Source: Hordeum vulgare subsp. vulgare
Taxonomy: Eukaryota > Streptophyta > Magnoliopsida > Poales > Poaceae
NCBI RefSeq assembly: GCF_904849725.1
Contig: NC_058522.1
Location: forward strand, 229,189,084 to 229,253,083
Length of the DNA: 64,000 bases
Direction of reading: 5' to 3'
A model generated the notes under the pieces. It ran no database searches, had not been told where the DNA came from, and saw only the letters and a list, made by a program, of their open reading frames with translations. A program made the translations under genes and the position numbers. This document shows, piece by piece, positions 33,589-43,006 of the stretch; the first letter of the stretch is position 1, and every line of letters begins with the position of its first letter.

Positions 33589-34115
33589 CTAATAGGATCG
33601 AACAACAAAAAATGAAAGAAAAAGTAAAAAGGTGTGATGGTGATACGATACCGGGGCACCTCCCCCAAGCTTGGCACAAGCCATGGGGAGTGCCCATACC
33701 CATGTGTTCAGTTGACTTTCTTCGGAGGTGGTGATGTTGGTTGCTGGTGAGGTTGAAAGCTTATCGAGTTTCCACTTAAGCATGAAGTTATGTTCCCTCA
33801 GATCGTCTACTTCCAGTCGAGCCTCAATATCCTTTGATATAATTCACCCTTGCTCTCCTGCAGAAAACGAGAAGGGACAAATAGCACCTTGGGTTTTCTC
33901 CTTGTATTTGGAAGACTTGACTTCTTGAACTCCACATGCATATCTTCGTGTTGAGGCAAGGGTATCTCCTCCTCGTCCGAGATTTCTTTCGCATACTTGC
34001 ATATCTCCCGTTCCACCTCTGAGCAGAATCCATAGGGATCTACGTCCCCATCGAGGTTGGAATTGGTAAGATAACGCGATACATAGCTCTCCCCATCGGA
34101 ATCTTGGGACGACAT
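33589..34115 (-). pseudogene. Small extra ORF downstream of pol in element B
   Basis: The ATG at 34115 gives MSSQDSDGESYVSRYLTNSN, then an acidic segment VEREICKYAKEISDEEEIPL, HEDMHVEFKKSSLPNTRRKP and RFLQESKGELYQRILRL. A frameshift near 33800 leads to FMLKWKLDKLSTSPATNITT. It corresponds to the ORF at 11700-12180 in element A. No domain is recognised; the Leu/Glu/Arg-rich centre could be coiled coil. It sits where Athila elements may carry an env-like or additional ORF, but no signal peptide or membrane segment is visible. Confidence 0.45.
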
Positions 34116-34268
34116 CTTACTCTAAATCTGCCGCAGAAACAGCTCAAAACGAAAACATGAGATATTGTCGAGATACGGTGGTAAAAACTTTCGGGAGATT
34201 ATATAATGAATTTTTGCCGACCCGAAGGAGTATTACACAAGAAAATGGAGTTCGGAGGGTGGACGGGG

Positions 34269-34325
34269 TGGCCACAAGCATGCAGGGCACGACCAGGGGG
34301 TAGGCCGCACCCCTTAGCTTGTCGC
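34269..34325. repeat. GC-rich hairpin module (copy in element B 3' region)
   Basis: GCCACAAGC pairs with GCTTGTCGC around TGCAGGGCACGACCAGGGGG and TAGGCCGC. It is the collinear partner of the module at 12313-12369. Confidence 0.5.
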
Positions 34326-34521
34326 CTTCTCATGCAAGCTTTGGACTGCTTTTAATTTTCCTCAATTTGTAATATTCCAAAACTGCTAGAAATTTCCATT
34401 GAAAACGTTTTGGAGTCGGTTTGCTTACCGTAGCACATACATATTTCTTTTAGGAGTCCAAGATGTTCTAATAAATCTCCCTAATGTACTCTTGCGGAGT
34501 TATGGTGTTGATAATATAAGT

Positions 34522-35475
34522 TTAAACATTTATGGGAGTACCTGAGATAAAATGTTTGATTATATTCCCGTTTACCACCTTCGGATTCGTGCCTTCGACG
34601 TTGTTGATCTTGATGGCACCGGAACGATACACTCCCTCGATAATATAAGGCCCTTCCCATTTAGAGAGGAGTTTTCCTGCAAAAAATCTTAAACGAGAGT
34701 TGTACAGCAGGACATGGTCACCTACATTGCATTCACGCTTTTGTATCCTTCTATCATGCCATTTCTTAACCTTTTCCTTAAACAACTTGGCATTCTCATA
34801 GGCGAGGGTTCTCCATTCATCAAGTGAGCAAATGCCAAATAACCTCTTCTCACCAGCAAGTTTGGAATCATAGTTGGGCTCTTTAATTGCCCAATAAACT
34901 TTATGTTCTAGCTGTAGAGGTAAATGGCATGCTTTACCATAAACCATTTTATTAGGAGACATACCCATAGGGTATTTGTAAGCGGTTCTATGAGCCCATA
35001 ATGCATCATCAAGTTTCTTAGACCAATTCTTTCTAGATCTATTAACGGTCTTTTGCAAGATCATTTTTATTTATCTATTGCTCAATTCTATTTGCCCACT
35101 AGACTGAGGATGATAAGGAGATGCAATTCTATGATTAACATCATACCTAGCAAGAAATTTATGGAAAGCGCCATGAATAAAGTGTGAACCACCATCAGTC
35201 ATTAAATATCTAGGGACCCCAAATCTAGGGAAAATAACTACTTTCAGCATTTTAATAGAAGTGTTGTGATCAACACTACTAGTTGAAATAGCTTCTACCC
35301 ACTTAGTAAAATAATCAACAGCAACTAGAATATGAGTATACCCGTTGGATTTTGGAAAAGGTCCCATATAATCGAAACCCCAAATATCAAATGGTTCTAT
35401 AACAAGAGAGTAATTCATAGACATTTCCTGATGTCTACTAATATTACCAGTTCTTTGACATTCATCACAAGACAA
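34522..35475 (-). pseudogene. Integrase of element B, broken once
   Basis: The first frame has CDECQRTGNISRHQEMSMNY, PFDIWGFDYMGPFPKSNGYT (first Asp), LMTDGGSHFIHGAFHKFLAR (second Asp) and HPQSSGQIELSNR (Glu), so the D,D,E triad is visible. After a stop near 35070 the second frame (180 residues) has DDALWAHRTAYKYPMGMSPN and VGDHVLLYNSRLRFFAGKLL, ending at VNGNIIKHFISG. This is the uninterrupted counterpart of the integrase split by CACTA in element A. Confidence 0.7.
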
Positions 35476-35589
35476 GACAAACTTACGAGCATCCTTGAAG
35501 AGAGTAGGCCAATAAAAACCAAATTGTAATACCTTGTGTGGAGTTATATCTCCCGCATGGTGTCCTCCGCAGGCCTCAGAGTGACACTT

Positions 35590-36072
35590 CTATAGGATAT
35601 GTCCCTGTTCATGCTCAGTTACACAACGTCTAATAATACCATCTACTCCTTCTTTATAAAGGTGTGGATCGTCCCAAAAGTAATGTCTTAAATCATAGAA
35701 GAACTTTTTCTTTTGTTGGTATGTGAAACTAGGCGGTATAAATTTAGCAACAATGTAATTAGCATAATCAGCATACCAAGGAGCATTGCGTGAAGCATTT
35801 ATAACAGCTAATTCTTCATCAGGGAAGCTATCATCAATAGGTAGTGGGTCATCAAGAACATTTTCTAGTCTAGACAAGTTATCTACTACTGGGTTATCAG
35901 CGCCCTTTCTATCAATAATATGCAAATAAAATTTTTGTAGCAGAAGGACCCATCTAATAAGTCTAGTATTAACATCTTTCTTTTCCATAAGGTACTTAAT
36001 AGCAGCGTGATCAGTGTGAATAGTTACTTTTGAATCAACAATATAAGGTCTAAACTTGTCGCAAGCAAACAC
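35590..36072 (-). pseudogene. RNase H C-terminal part of element B
   Basis: The frame begins [20 protein letters not shown], then [20 protein letters not shown] and [20 protein letters not shown], then the linker to integrase ([20 protein letters not shown]). The HTD and VVDNLSR parts hold RNase H acidic residues. The N-terminal RNase H part, to about 36240, is out of frame. Confidence 0.65.
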
Positions 36073-36246
36073 AACTTCAAAATTTTCCTTTTTAGTGGTA
36101 GCATAGTTTCTTCAAGCATTGTCTAGAGTTTTCCTAGTGTAATGGATTGCATTTAATTTCTTATCGAGTCTTTGTCCTACAACACCACCAAGAGCATAAT
36201 AACTAGCATCACACATAATTTAAAATAGTAGGTTCCAATCAGGTGG

Positions 36247-37281
36247 TTAAACAACAGGTGCAATGATTAAAACATTTTTAAGAATTTCAAATGCTTCTAC
36301 ACAATCATCATAAAAAATGAATGGATTATCCATTTGCAAAAGATTACACAGAGGCTTAGAAATTTTAGAGAAGTCTTTAATAAATCTCCTATACAAACCA
36401 ACATGACCAAGGAAACTTCTTATACCTTTGATATCTATTGGACACGACATTTTTTCAATAGCATTAACTTTAGCTTTGTCAACTTCAATACCTCTTTCGG
36501 AGATTTTGTGTCCCAATATGATGCCTTCATTAACCGTAAAGTGGCACTTCTCCCGGTTCAAGACAAGATTATTTTCTTCACATCTCTGCAAATAACGATC
36601 AAGGCTGCTCAAGCAATCATCAAAACAAGTTCCGTAAACGGAAAAATCATCCATGAAAACCTCAACAATCTTTTCACAAAATTCAGAGAATATAGCAATC
36701 ATACATGTTTGAAAGGTAGCACATGCATTGCATAAACCAAAAGGCATACATCTATATACAAAGGTACCGAAAGGGCAAGTAAAAGTGGTGTTCTCTTGAT
36801 CCTCTTTTGATACAGGTATTTGAGAGAAACCAGAGAAACCATCTAGAAAGCAAAAATATGTTTGTTTGGATAGTATTTCTAGCATTTGATCTATAAAAGG
36901 TAGTGGATAATGATCTTTCCTAGTAGCCTTACTTAATTTCCTTAAATTAATTACCATTCTATATCGTGTAACAATTCTTTGCAGGCTTAATTCATCTTTA
37001 TCATTAGGAACAAAGGCAATACCTCCCTTTTTAGGGACAAAATGAACGGGACTAACCCATCTATTATCAGCAATAGGATAAATTATACCTGCCTCGAGAA
37101 GCTTTAATATTTCATTTCTTACCACTTCCTTGATTTTAGGATTTAATCGTCGTTTGTGATCAAAAACTGGTTTTGCATCAGGATCCATATTTATTTTGTG
37201 CTGGCATAGAGTGGGGCTAATGCCCTTAAGATCATCAAGAGTGTATCCAATAGCGGCACGATGCTTCCTCAGAGTTTTCAA
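36247..37281 (-). pseudogene. Reverse transcriptase of element B, long open stretch
   Basis: 344 residues are open. Conserved parts in order are NEILKLLEAGIIYPIADNRW, VSPVHFVPKKGG, YRMVINLRKLSKATRKDHYP, FLDGFSGFSQIPV (RT motif with the first Asp), PFGTFVYRCMPFGLCNACAT, VFMDDFSVYGTCFDDCLSSL (catalytic MDD) and SCPIDIKGIRSFLGHVGLYR. It is Athila-type RT. The frame is the longest surviving one in A and B, but RNase H and gag of the same element are broken, so a working polyprotein is not expected. Confidence 0.7.
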
Positions 37282-37289
37282 TAATCGGT

Positions 37290-37680
37290 TTTCTTCATGC
37301 TCTAAAAGGTTAGCACTAATAATAATAGGATATATCTATTTTTAATCATGATAATCATACTTCAAAGTATCAGGTAATTGATTAAGCTCAAACACGGGAT
37401 CACCCTTAGGTGGACGACGAACCCCGAATATTTCAAGAGGTAGGTTGTGTTTCAGAATAGGCTGTTCATCAAAGAAAATCCTATCTATTTCATTCCTTTC
37501 ATTCATATACATATCATTTTCATGGTCTAGCAAATATTGTGCTAAGGGATCGATAGGAGGCACATCAATAGAAGCGAGACCAATAATTTCATCTTACTAA
37601 CCAGTTGTTTGTCATGGGGTTGTCTACGAAATTTAGAGAAATTGAACTCATGAGATGCATCCCCAAAACTTAGAGTAACC
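37290..37680 (-). pseudogene. Protease-RT linker of element B
   Basis: It contains MPPIDPLAQYLLDHENDMYM, NEIDRIFFDEQPILKHNLPL and KGDPVFELNQLPDTLKYDYH, matching the A linker. A stop separates it from RT. Confidence 0.5.
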
Positions 37681-37892
37681 GTTTCTTTTTCACAATCAAT
37701 CTTAGCATTAAAAGTATTCAAGAAGGTTCCACCGAATATAATGGGACAAAAATTATCTTGTGGGGAACGAAGAACAAGAAAATCAGTAGGATACTTTATT
37801 TCTTCACACTAGACTTAAACATCTCTAACGACCCCAATTCGTGACATAGTATCTCTATTAGGAAGCTTGATGGTAACATCAATTTCTTCTAA

Positions 37893-39175
37893 TTAGGCTT
37901 GTGCAATATCATTCATACTTTCTTGGTATAAGGTAAAGGGAAATGCACTCACACTAGCACCCACATCACATAAGCCATAATAAGAATGATCTCCTATTTT
38001 AACAGAAACAACAGACACGCCAAGTATAGGTATATGTTTACCCTTAGTATCAGGTCTAGCAATTCTAGCGGCTTCATCATAGAAATGAATGACATGCCTA
38101 TCAATATTATCAACCAAGAGATCTTTAACAATAGCAATATTAGGTTCAACTTTAATTTGTTCAGGAGGTATAGGTGTTCTAGCACAACTCTTATGAACCA
38201 CAGTTGAAGCTGTAGCGTGTTCCTTTACCCTAACAGGAAAGGGTGGTTTCTCAATATAAGGAGTAGGAATAAAAGGATCAGCATTATAAATAATGGTTTC
38301 TTCTTCAACTTTAATAGGTTCTACCACTTTAACTTCAATGGGCGGATGATATTTAAACAACTTCTCCTTGGGGAGATCAACATGAGTAGCAAAAGATTCA
38401 CAAAATGAAGCTACTACTTCAGAATCAAGTCCATATTTAGTGCTAAAATCACAAAATGTATCGGTGACTATAAAGGATTTAACACAATCAAACTTAAGGC
38501 TTATACCTGACTCATTACCTTTGCCGAGTTCCCAATCTTCAGAGTTGTCTTTAATTCTTTCCAATAAGTCCCATTTCAAGTCAATATCTTTCTTCATAAA
38601 ATAACCAGCACAAGAAGTGTCGGCCATGGATTGATCATTACGAGAGAGTCGAGCATAAACATTCTAAATAATTATTTCTCTCGAAAGCTCATGATTGGGG
38701 CATGAATATAAAATTGACTTAAGCCTCCCCCAAGATTGAGCAATTATTTCTCCTTCAAGAGGTCAAAAATTATAAATATAATTCCGGTCACGATGAACCG
38801 GATGCATAGGATAAAATTATGATGAAATTCCAATTTTGATCGGTTGTAGTTCCACGATCCAATAACATCACATAGCCTATACCATGTCAACACTTTTTCC
38901 TTCAAAGATAAAGTAAAGACCTTCTTCTTGACATCATCCTCGGGCAGACCTGCAAGCTTAAATAACCCACAAACTTCATCCACATAGATTAGGTGCAAAT
39001 CTGGATGTAGTGTTCCATCTCCTGCAAAAGGATTACCTAGCAGTTTTTCTATCATACCCGAAGGAATTTCATAATAAATATTTTCAGTAGGTGCAGCGGG
39101 TTGAGGAGCATCTCTTTGTGCTTCCGGTCGGGCTGAAGATACGCCGAACAAGCTCCTCGAAGGATTATTTTACAT
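37893..39175 (-). pseudogene. Gag and protease of element B, broken
   Basis: The N-terminal frame reads FGVSSARPEAQRDAPQPAAP, YYEIPSGMIEKLLGNPFAGD and LPEDDVKKKVFTLSLKEKVL; the second codon of the likely start is a stop. After a frameshift near 38640-38750 a 244-residue frame has KWDLLERIKDNSEDWELGKG, HPPIEVKVVEPIKVEEETII and the protease motif GLCDVGASVSAFPFTLY. It is the counterpart of 29359-30578. Confidence 0.65.
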
Positions 39176-39250
39176 AGTGACAAGTGAGTGTAAATTTCAG
39201 GACAGTATATAAATGTTTCCTTACCAAGTCCCACTTGCCAAAGGCGCTTC

Positions 39251-39270
39251 GATCCCGAGTGACGACGCCA
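39251..39270 (-). other. Primer binding site of element B
   Basis: Minus strand TGGCGTCGTCACTCGGGATC is a diverged tRNA-Asp-type site, 11 bases from the LTR. Confidence 0.55.
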
Positions 39271-39281
39271 GAAAAGAGTCT

Positions 39282-40528
39282 TGATGACCCACAAGTATAG
39301 GGGATCTATCATAGTCCTTTTGATAAGTAAGAGTGTTGAACCCAACGAGGAGCAGAAGTAAATGATAAGCGGTTTTCAGTAAGGTATTCTCTGCAAGCAC
39401 TGAAATTACTGGTAACTGATAGTTTTGTGATAAGGTAATTTGTAATGGGTAACAAGTAACGATTGTAACAAAGGTGCAGCAAGGTGGCCCAATCCTTTGT
39501 GTAGCAAAGGATAAGCCTAGACAAACTCTTATATAAAGAAAAGCGCTCGCGAGGACAAATGGGAATTTATGTCAAGCTAGTTTTCATCATGTTCATATGA
39601 TTCGCGTTCGTTACTTTGATAATTTGATATGTGGGTGGACTGGTTGTTGGGTTCTGCCCTTACTTTGACAAACCTCCCACTTGTGATTAACCTCTCTCGC
39701 AACCATCCGCAACTATGAAATAGGAATTAAGATAAATATAACCATAGCGTTAAACATATGGATCCAAATCAATCCCTTAGGAAGCAACACATAAACTAGG
39801 GTTTAAGATTTTGTCACTCTAGTAACCAATCATGTACTTATTACTTCCCAATTCCTTTCTCTAGGCCCAAATAGTGGGAAGTGTCATGTAGTCGACGTTC
39901 ACATGATACCACTAGAGGAGAGACAACATATAACTTATCAATATATCGAAGGAATACCAAATTTACATGATTACTTATAACAAGACTTATCCCATGTCCT
40001 CGGGAAAAAACGTAACTACTCACAAAGCATATTCATGTTCATAATCAGAGGAGTATTAATAATCATTAAGGATCTGAACATATGAAATTCCACCAAATAA
40101 ACCAACTAGCATCAACTACAAGGAGTAATCAATACTTCTAGCAACCCACATATACCAACCTGAGGTTTTGAGACAAAGATCAGATACAAGAGATGAACTA
40201 GGGTTTGAAGAGGGGATGGTTCTGATGAAGCTGTGTATGGAGATTGACCCCCTATTGATGATAGGTCGTTGGTGATGACGATGGCTCTGATTTCCCCCTC
40301 CGGCAGGGAAGTTTCCCTAGCGAAATAGCTCCGCCGGAGCTCTAGATTGGTTCTCTCGAAGTTCCGCCTCGAGACGGTGGTGTCGCATCCCGAAAGCTCT
40401 CTTTGATTTTTTCCATGTCAAAACCCTTGATATAGCAGATGTTGGGCACCGGAGGCCTGCCAGGGGGCCCACAAGCCTACAGGGCGCGCCGGGGGGTAGG
40501 TCACGCCCCCTAGCTTGTGGCTTCCTCT
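39282..40528 (-). mobile_element. Outer (5') LTR of element B, cut by element G
   Basis: The plus-strand left end TGATGACCCACAAGTATAGG matches the shared LTR at 30684. Homology continues to the GC hairpin module at about 40469-40521 and stops at 40528, where the TG of the next LTR begins. The last 0.2 kb or so expected from the shared LTR should lie beyond the nested elements, right of the window. Confidence 0.7.
40469..40521. repeat. GC-rich hairpin module (copy in B LTR)
   Basis: CCCACAAGCCTACAGGGCGC at the left and CCCCCTAGCTTGTGGC at the right form a stem with an inner GGGGGGTAGG...CGCCCCCT pairing. It is the most complete copy in the window. Confidence 0.6.
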
Positions 40529-40885
40529 TGACACCAGATTTTGGCATCGAAGAAAATCTTATTATGATGGATTCAAAGGAAGAAGTGCTCCACACGATAG
40601 AGTTTTGTGGTGTTGACATGAATATTTTTGGAGTTTGGGCCATCGTTGTCCAATCTGATATTGAATGCCGAAACTGCGTTAGAAGTGCTGAGATTTCATA
40701 TTCAGAGTACAGTTCGGCCTATTAAGCCAACAAGACAACCGCATATGGCAAAATGTTCAACAGGAATTGTGTTCGCCTCATCGATACGATCGATTTTTAT
40801 ATATATTTTGTCTCAATCCTAGTTAGTGTGTGACCTAAAGGAACAAAACAAGATGAGGCTCACGTTTCACTTAGGAACCCGAGTG

Positions 40886-41165
40886 AAAATTTGCCATCTA
40901 AGTGGAATTTTCCATCTGAGTGAAAAGTTTCTAAACACGAGTGGAACTTCGGTAAGATACATGAATTCCGAGTGAAAATATAGCTATCTGAGTGGAGTGC
41001 CATCCGAGTGGGATTTGCCATCCGAGTGGAGTGACATCCGAGTGAAATTTGCCATCCGAGTGAATTTGCCATCCGAGTGGAGTTTGCCATCCGAGTGGAA
41101 TTTGCCATCCAAATGAAGTGCCATCCGAGTGGAAAGTTTGCCATCCGAGTGAAGAATCCTAAACA
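40886..41165. repeat. Minisatellite of CATCCGAGTG units
   Basis: About 14 variants of TTTGCCATCCGAGTGGAA, 15 to 25 bases each, stand in tandem, cleaner in the middle and diverged at the edges (CATCTAAGTG, CATCCAAATG, CATCCGATTG). A recurring M-A-N-x-x-R-M-A frame on the minus strand is a by-product of the repeat. Confidence 0.75.
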
Positions 41166-41697
41166 TCCGATTGAAAAGGTTTGAAGCCGATTTAAGTTTG
41201 CCAAACTTTAATCGGAAGATGAAAGATGAGCGCAAAGAGTTGTTTAGATGACTTTGTATGAAAAATTGTTTAACATGGAAATTGTGGGTATCATCAAGAC
41301 GGTTAACTCTTCTTTTGGAGTCATCATCATCCGAGATGGTATACGGCCTTATAGAATGATACAAGATTCGGACAGTACAGTCAGCCGAGTAGCCGAATCC
41401 GACTCGGAGTTAAAGTTGATCTCGTGGAGTACTGAATATGACCTTATTTGGAAAAGTGATCAACAGAATAGTTGTTCGTATCGTCAAGACGGATAATTTT
41501 GGAGTATTAATCATTTCAACTGGAGGTATTATGCAGATTCTGTGGCCCGCACAAGGAGCAAGACAGAAGATTGCGCCAGATTTGGGGCTGAATCCTAGTT
41601 AGACTGGAAGTAGAACTCTAGGACGTGATTTGCTATAGTTTTCTTGTAAGGAAATCCTAGATGAATCCTTTGCTTGTACGGGAAGTCCAACCGCCTC

Positions 41698-41705
41698 TTA
41701 TATAT
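41698..41705 (+). promoter_or_regulatory. TATA-like box in LTR G
   Basis: TTATATAT follows CCGCCTC and precedes GTTGGGGG, a plausible LTR promoter about 280 bases before the end of the fragment. No transcript evidence is available. Confidence 0.3.
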
Positions 41706-41981
41706 GTTGGGGGTAACGGCTGATTGAACAACACACAATCGAAACATCAATATACTACTTCTTCATCTATGTTTTATATCTCCCTCGTATTTTATCTCTC
41801 ATTCTTTGTTGTTCCTCAAGTTTGAGAGCTAGGAATACCGAGGCCCTAGGGGCGAGCGAATCGACCTAGGGCAGCCCATAGCCACCGCACTCCCTGACGG
41901 GGTCTCTCCTGGGCGTGTGGGGTTTGGGGTCCTAAGAAGCATCCGTCGATTGTCTTGTGTATTGCGCTGTCGGTCGGGTCT

Positions 41982-43006
41982 TGTAGCGACCCGACTGAAA
42001 ACGAGTCAAGCCTCTGTGTATCTGTGCCATCCCTGGATTAGTATGCTAGCACACACAGTACATCAATGTATATATCAAAGTGCAATCACATGTAAATAGC
42101 GTAAAACTGATATATACCTTAAATATTTCAGCGAAAGCAGTCAAGGGAGTGGAGTCCCAATAAACACCAACGGCAAGTTGAGTGTAGACTGTAACCCTGA
42201 ATCATACTCTTACTCGTCGAAGAAAATATCTGCAACATAAGACGTTGCAGCCGTGTAGGTCAGCATATTGAATATGCCGGCAAGTCACATAAGAGAGGGG
42301 TGAAAAGTAATCATCTATACTATATGCATATATGGCAGGTGGGGCTATAAGTTTTTAGCGAAAAGCAAGTTTTCTCCTACATCAAGATGAGGGTTAAAAC
42401 CAAAATGTTACTACGTTGTTTGTTTCTAACGAGATGGTTCCGCCAACCAATTCTTGTACCCGAGTTGTCAATAATTACCCTCATCAAATATATTTAATGG
42501 TGTTGAGAAATCCAGATAACTTCAGTTCCTTTGGCTCAAGTTGTCCATGACCGTGGACACGGCTAATCGATTAGGTTTGAGTACTCTGCAGAGTTTTGCA
42601 CACGTTCCCCACAAGATTTGATCGCCTCCGTGTATGTCCTCGCACTTCAGGGTGTTTGAAGACCGGATGATCAAAACATGGTCTTTCAACGGGTCCCTCT
42701 GAATCCCTGTCGGTGCCCATCCAATCCTACCGTTCTTCTACATCTGCTAGCACCGCCTGTCCAGAGTCGCCGCGTTGTCCAACCAAGCCAGAGCCAATAA
42801 TGACTTGTGGCTGTGCAGGTAAGCCTTGGGTCTTGAAAATATCCGTCCGTCCCTTTGAGCCTGGGTGAAGCTTTCCGCAGGATGACATGGCCTCTCCAGC
42901 ATCCCGGGCATCCACTCGGTTTTCCAGGGAGCCGATCAACCGTCCTTCACCAAGAGTTGCATTGCGTCCGGGGTCTTGAAAATCTTGTCTTAGTCCGGTC
43001 TTGATT
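41982..43006 (+). mobile_element. LTR fragment H, nested in G
   Basis: It begins TGTAGCGACCCGACTGAAAA, which I recognise as a Gypsy LTR start common in Triticeae, and is cut by the TG of element F at 43007. No coding region is visible. Its remaining part should lie right of F, outside the window. Only the left end supports the assignment. Confidence 0.45.

Larger units (their letters stand above)
32132..39281 (-). mobile_element. Athila element B, internal region
   Basis: From right to left it holds primer site, gag, protease, linker, RT, RNase H, integrase, a small extra ORF and 3' non-coding sequence with a polypurine tract. It is collinear with A. B lacks the CACTA insertion and keeps the 3' end that A has lost, so it serves as reference for A. 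All ORFs carry stops or frameshifts, although the RT frame is still 344 residues long. Confidence 0.75.
40529..41981 (+). mobile_element. LTR fragment G, nested in the B LTR
   Basis: It starts TGACACCAGATTTTGGCATC directly after B LTR sequence. It carries a minisatellite (40886-41165), a TATA-like motif and, towards the right, ACCGAGGCCCTAGGGGCGAG and CTCTCCTGGGCGTGTGGGGT, the sort of sequence I associate with downstream LTR parts of Triticeae Gypsy elements. It ends where TGTAGCGACCC (element H) begins. No internal coding region is seen. Its remainder is expected outside the window. Family and direction are uncertain. Confidence 0.5.

Noticed and set aside
40860..41364. Frames with repeated M-A-N-S-T-R-M-A-like text
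   Set aside because: They are translations of the CATCCGAGTG minisatellite.
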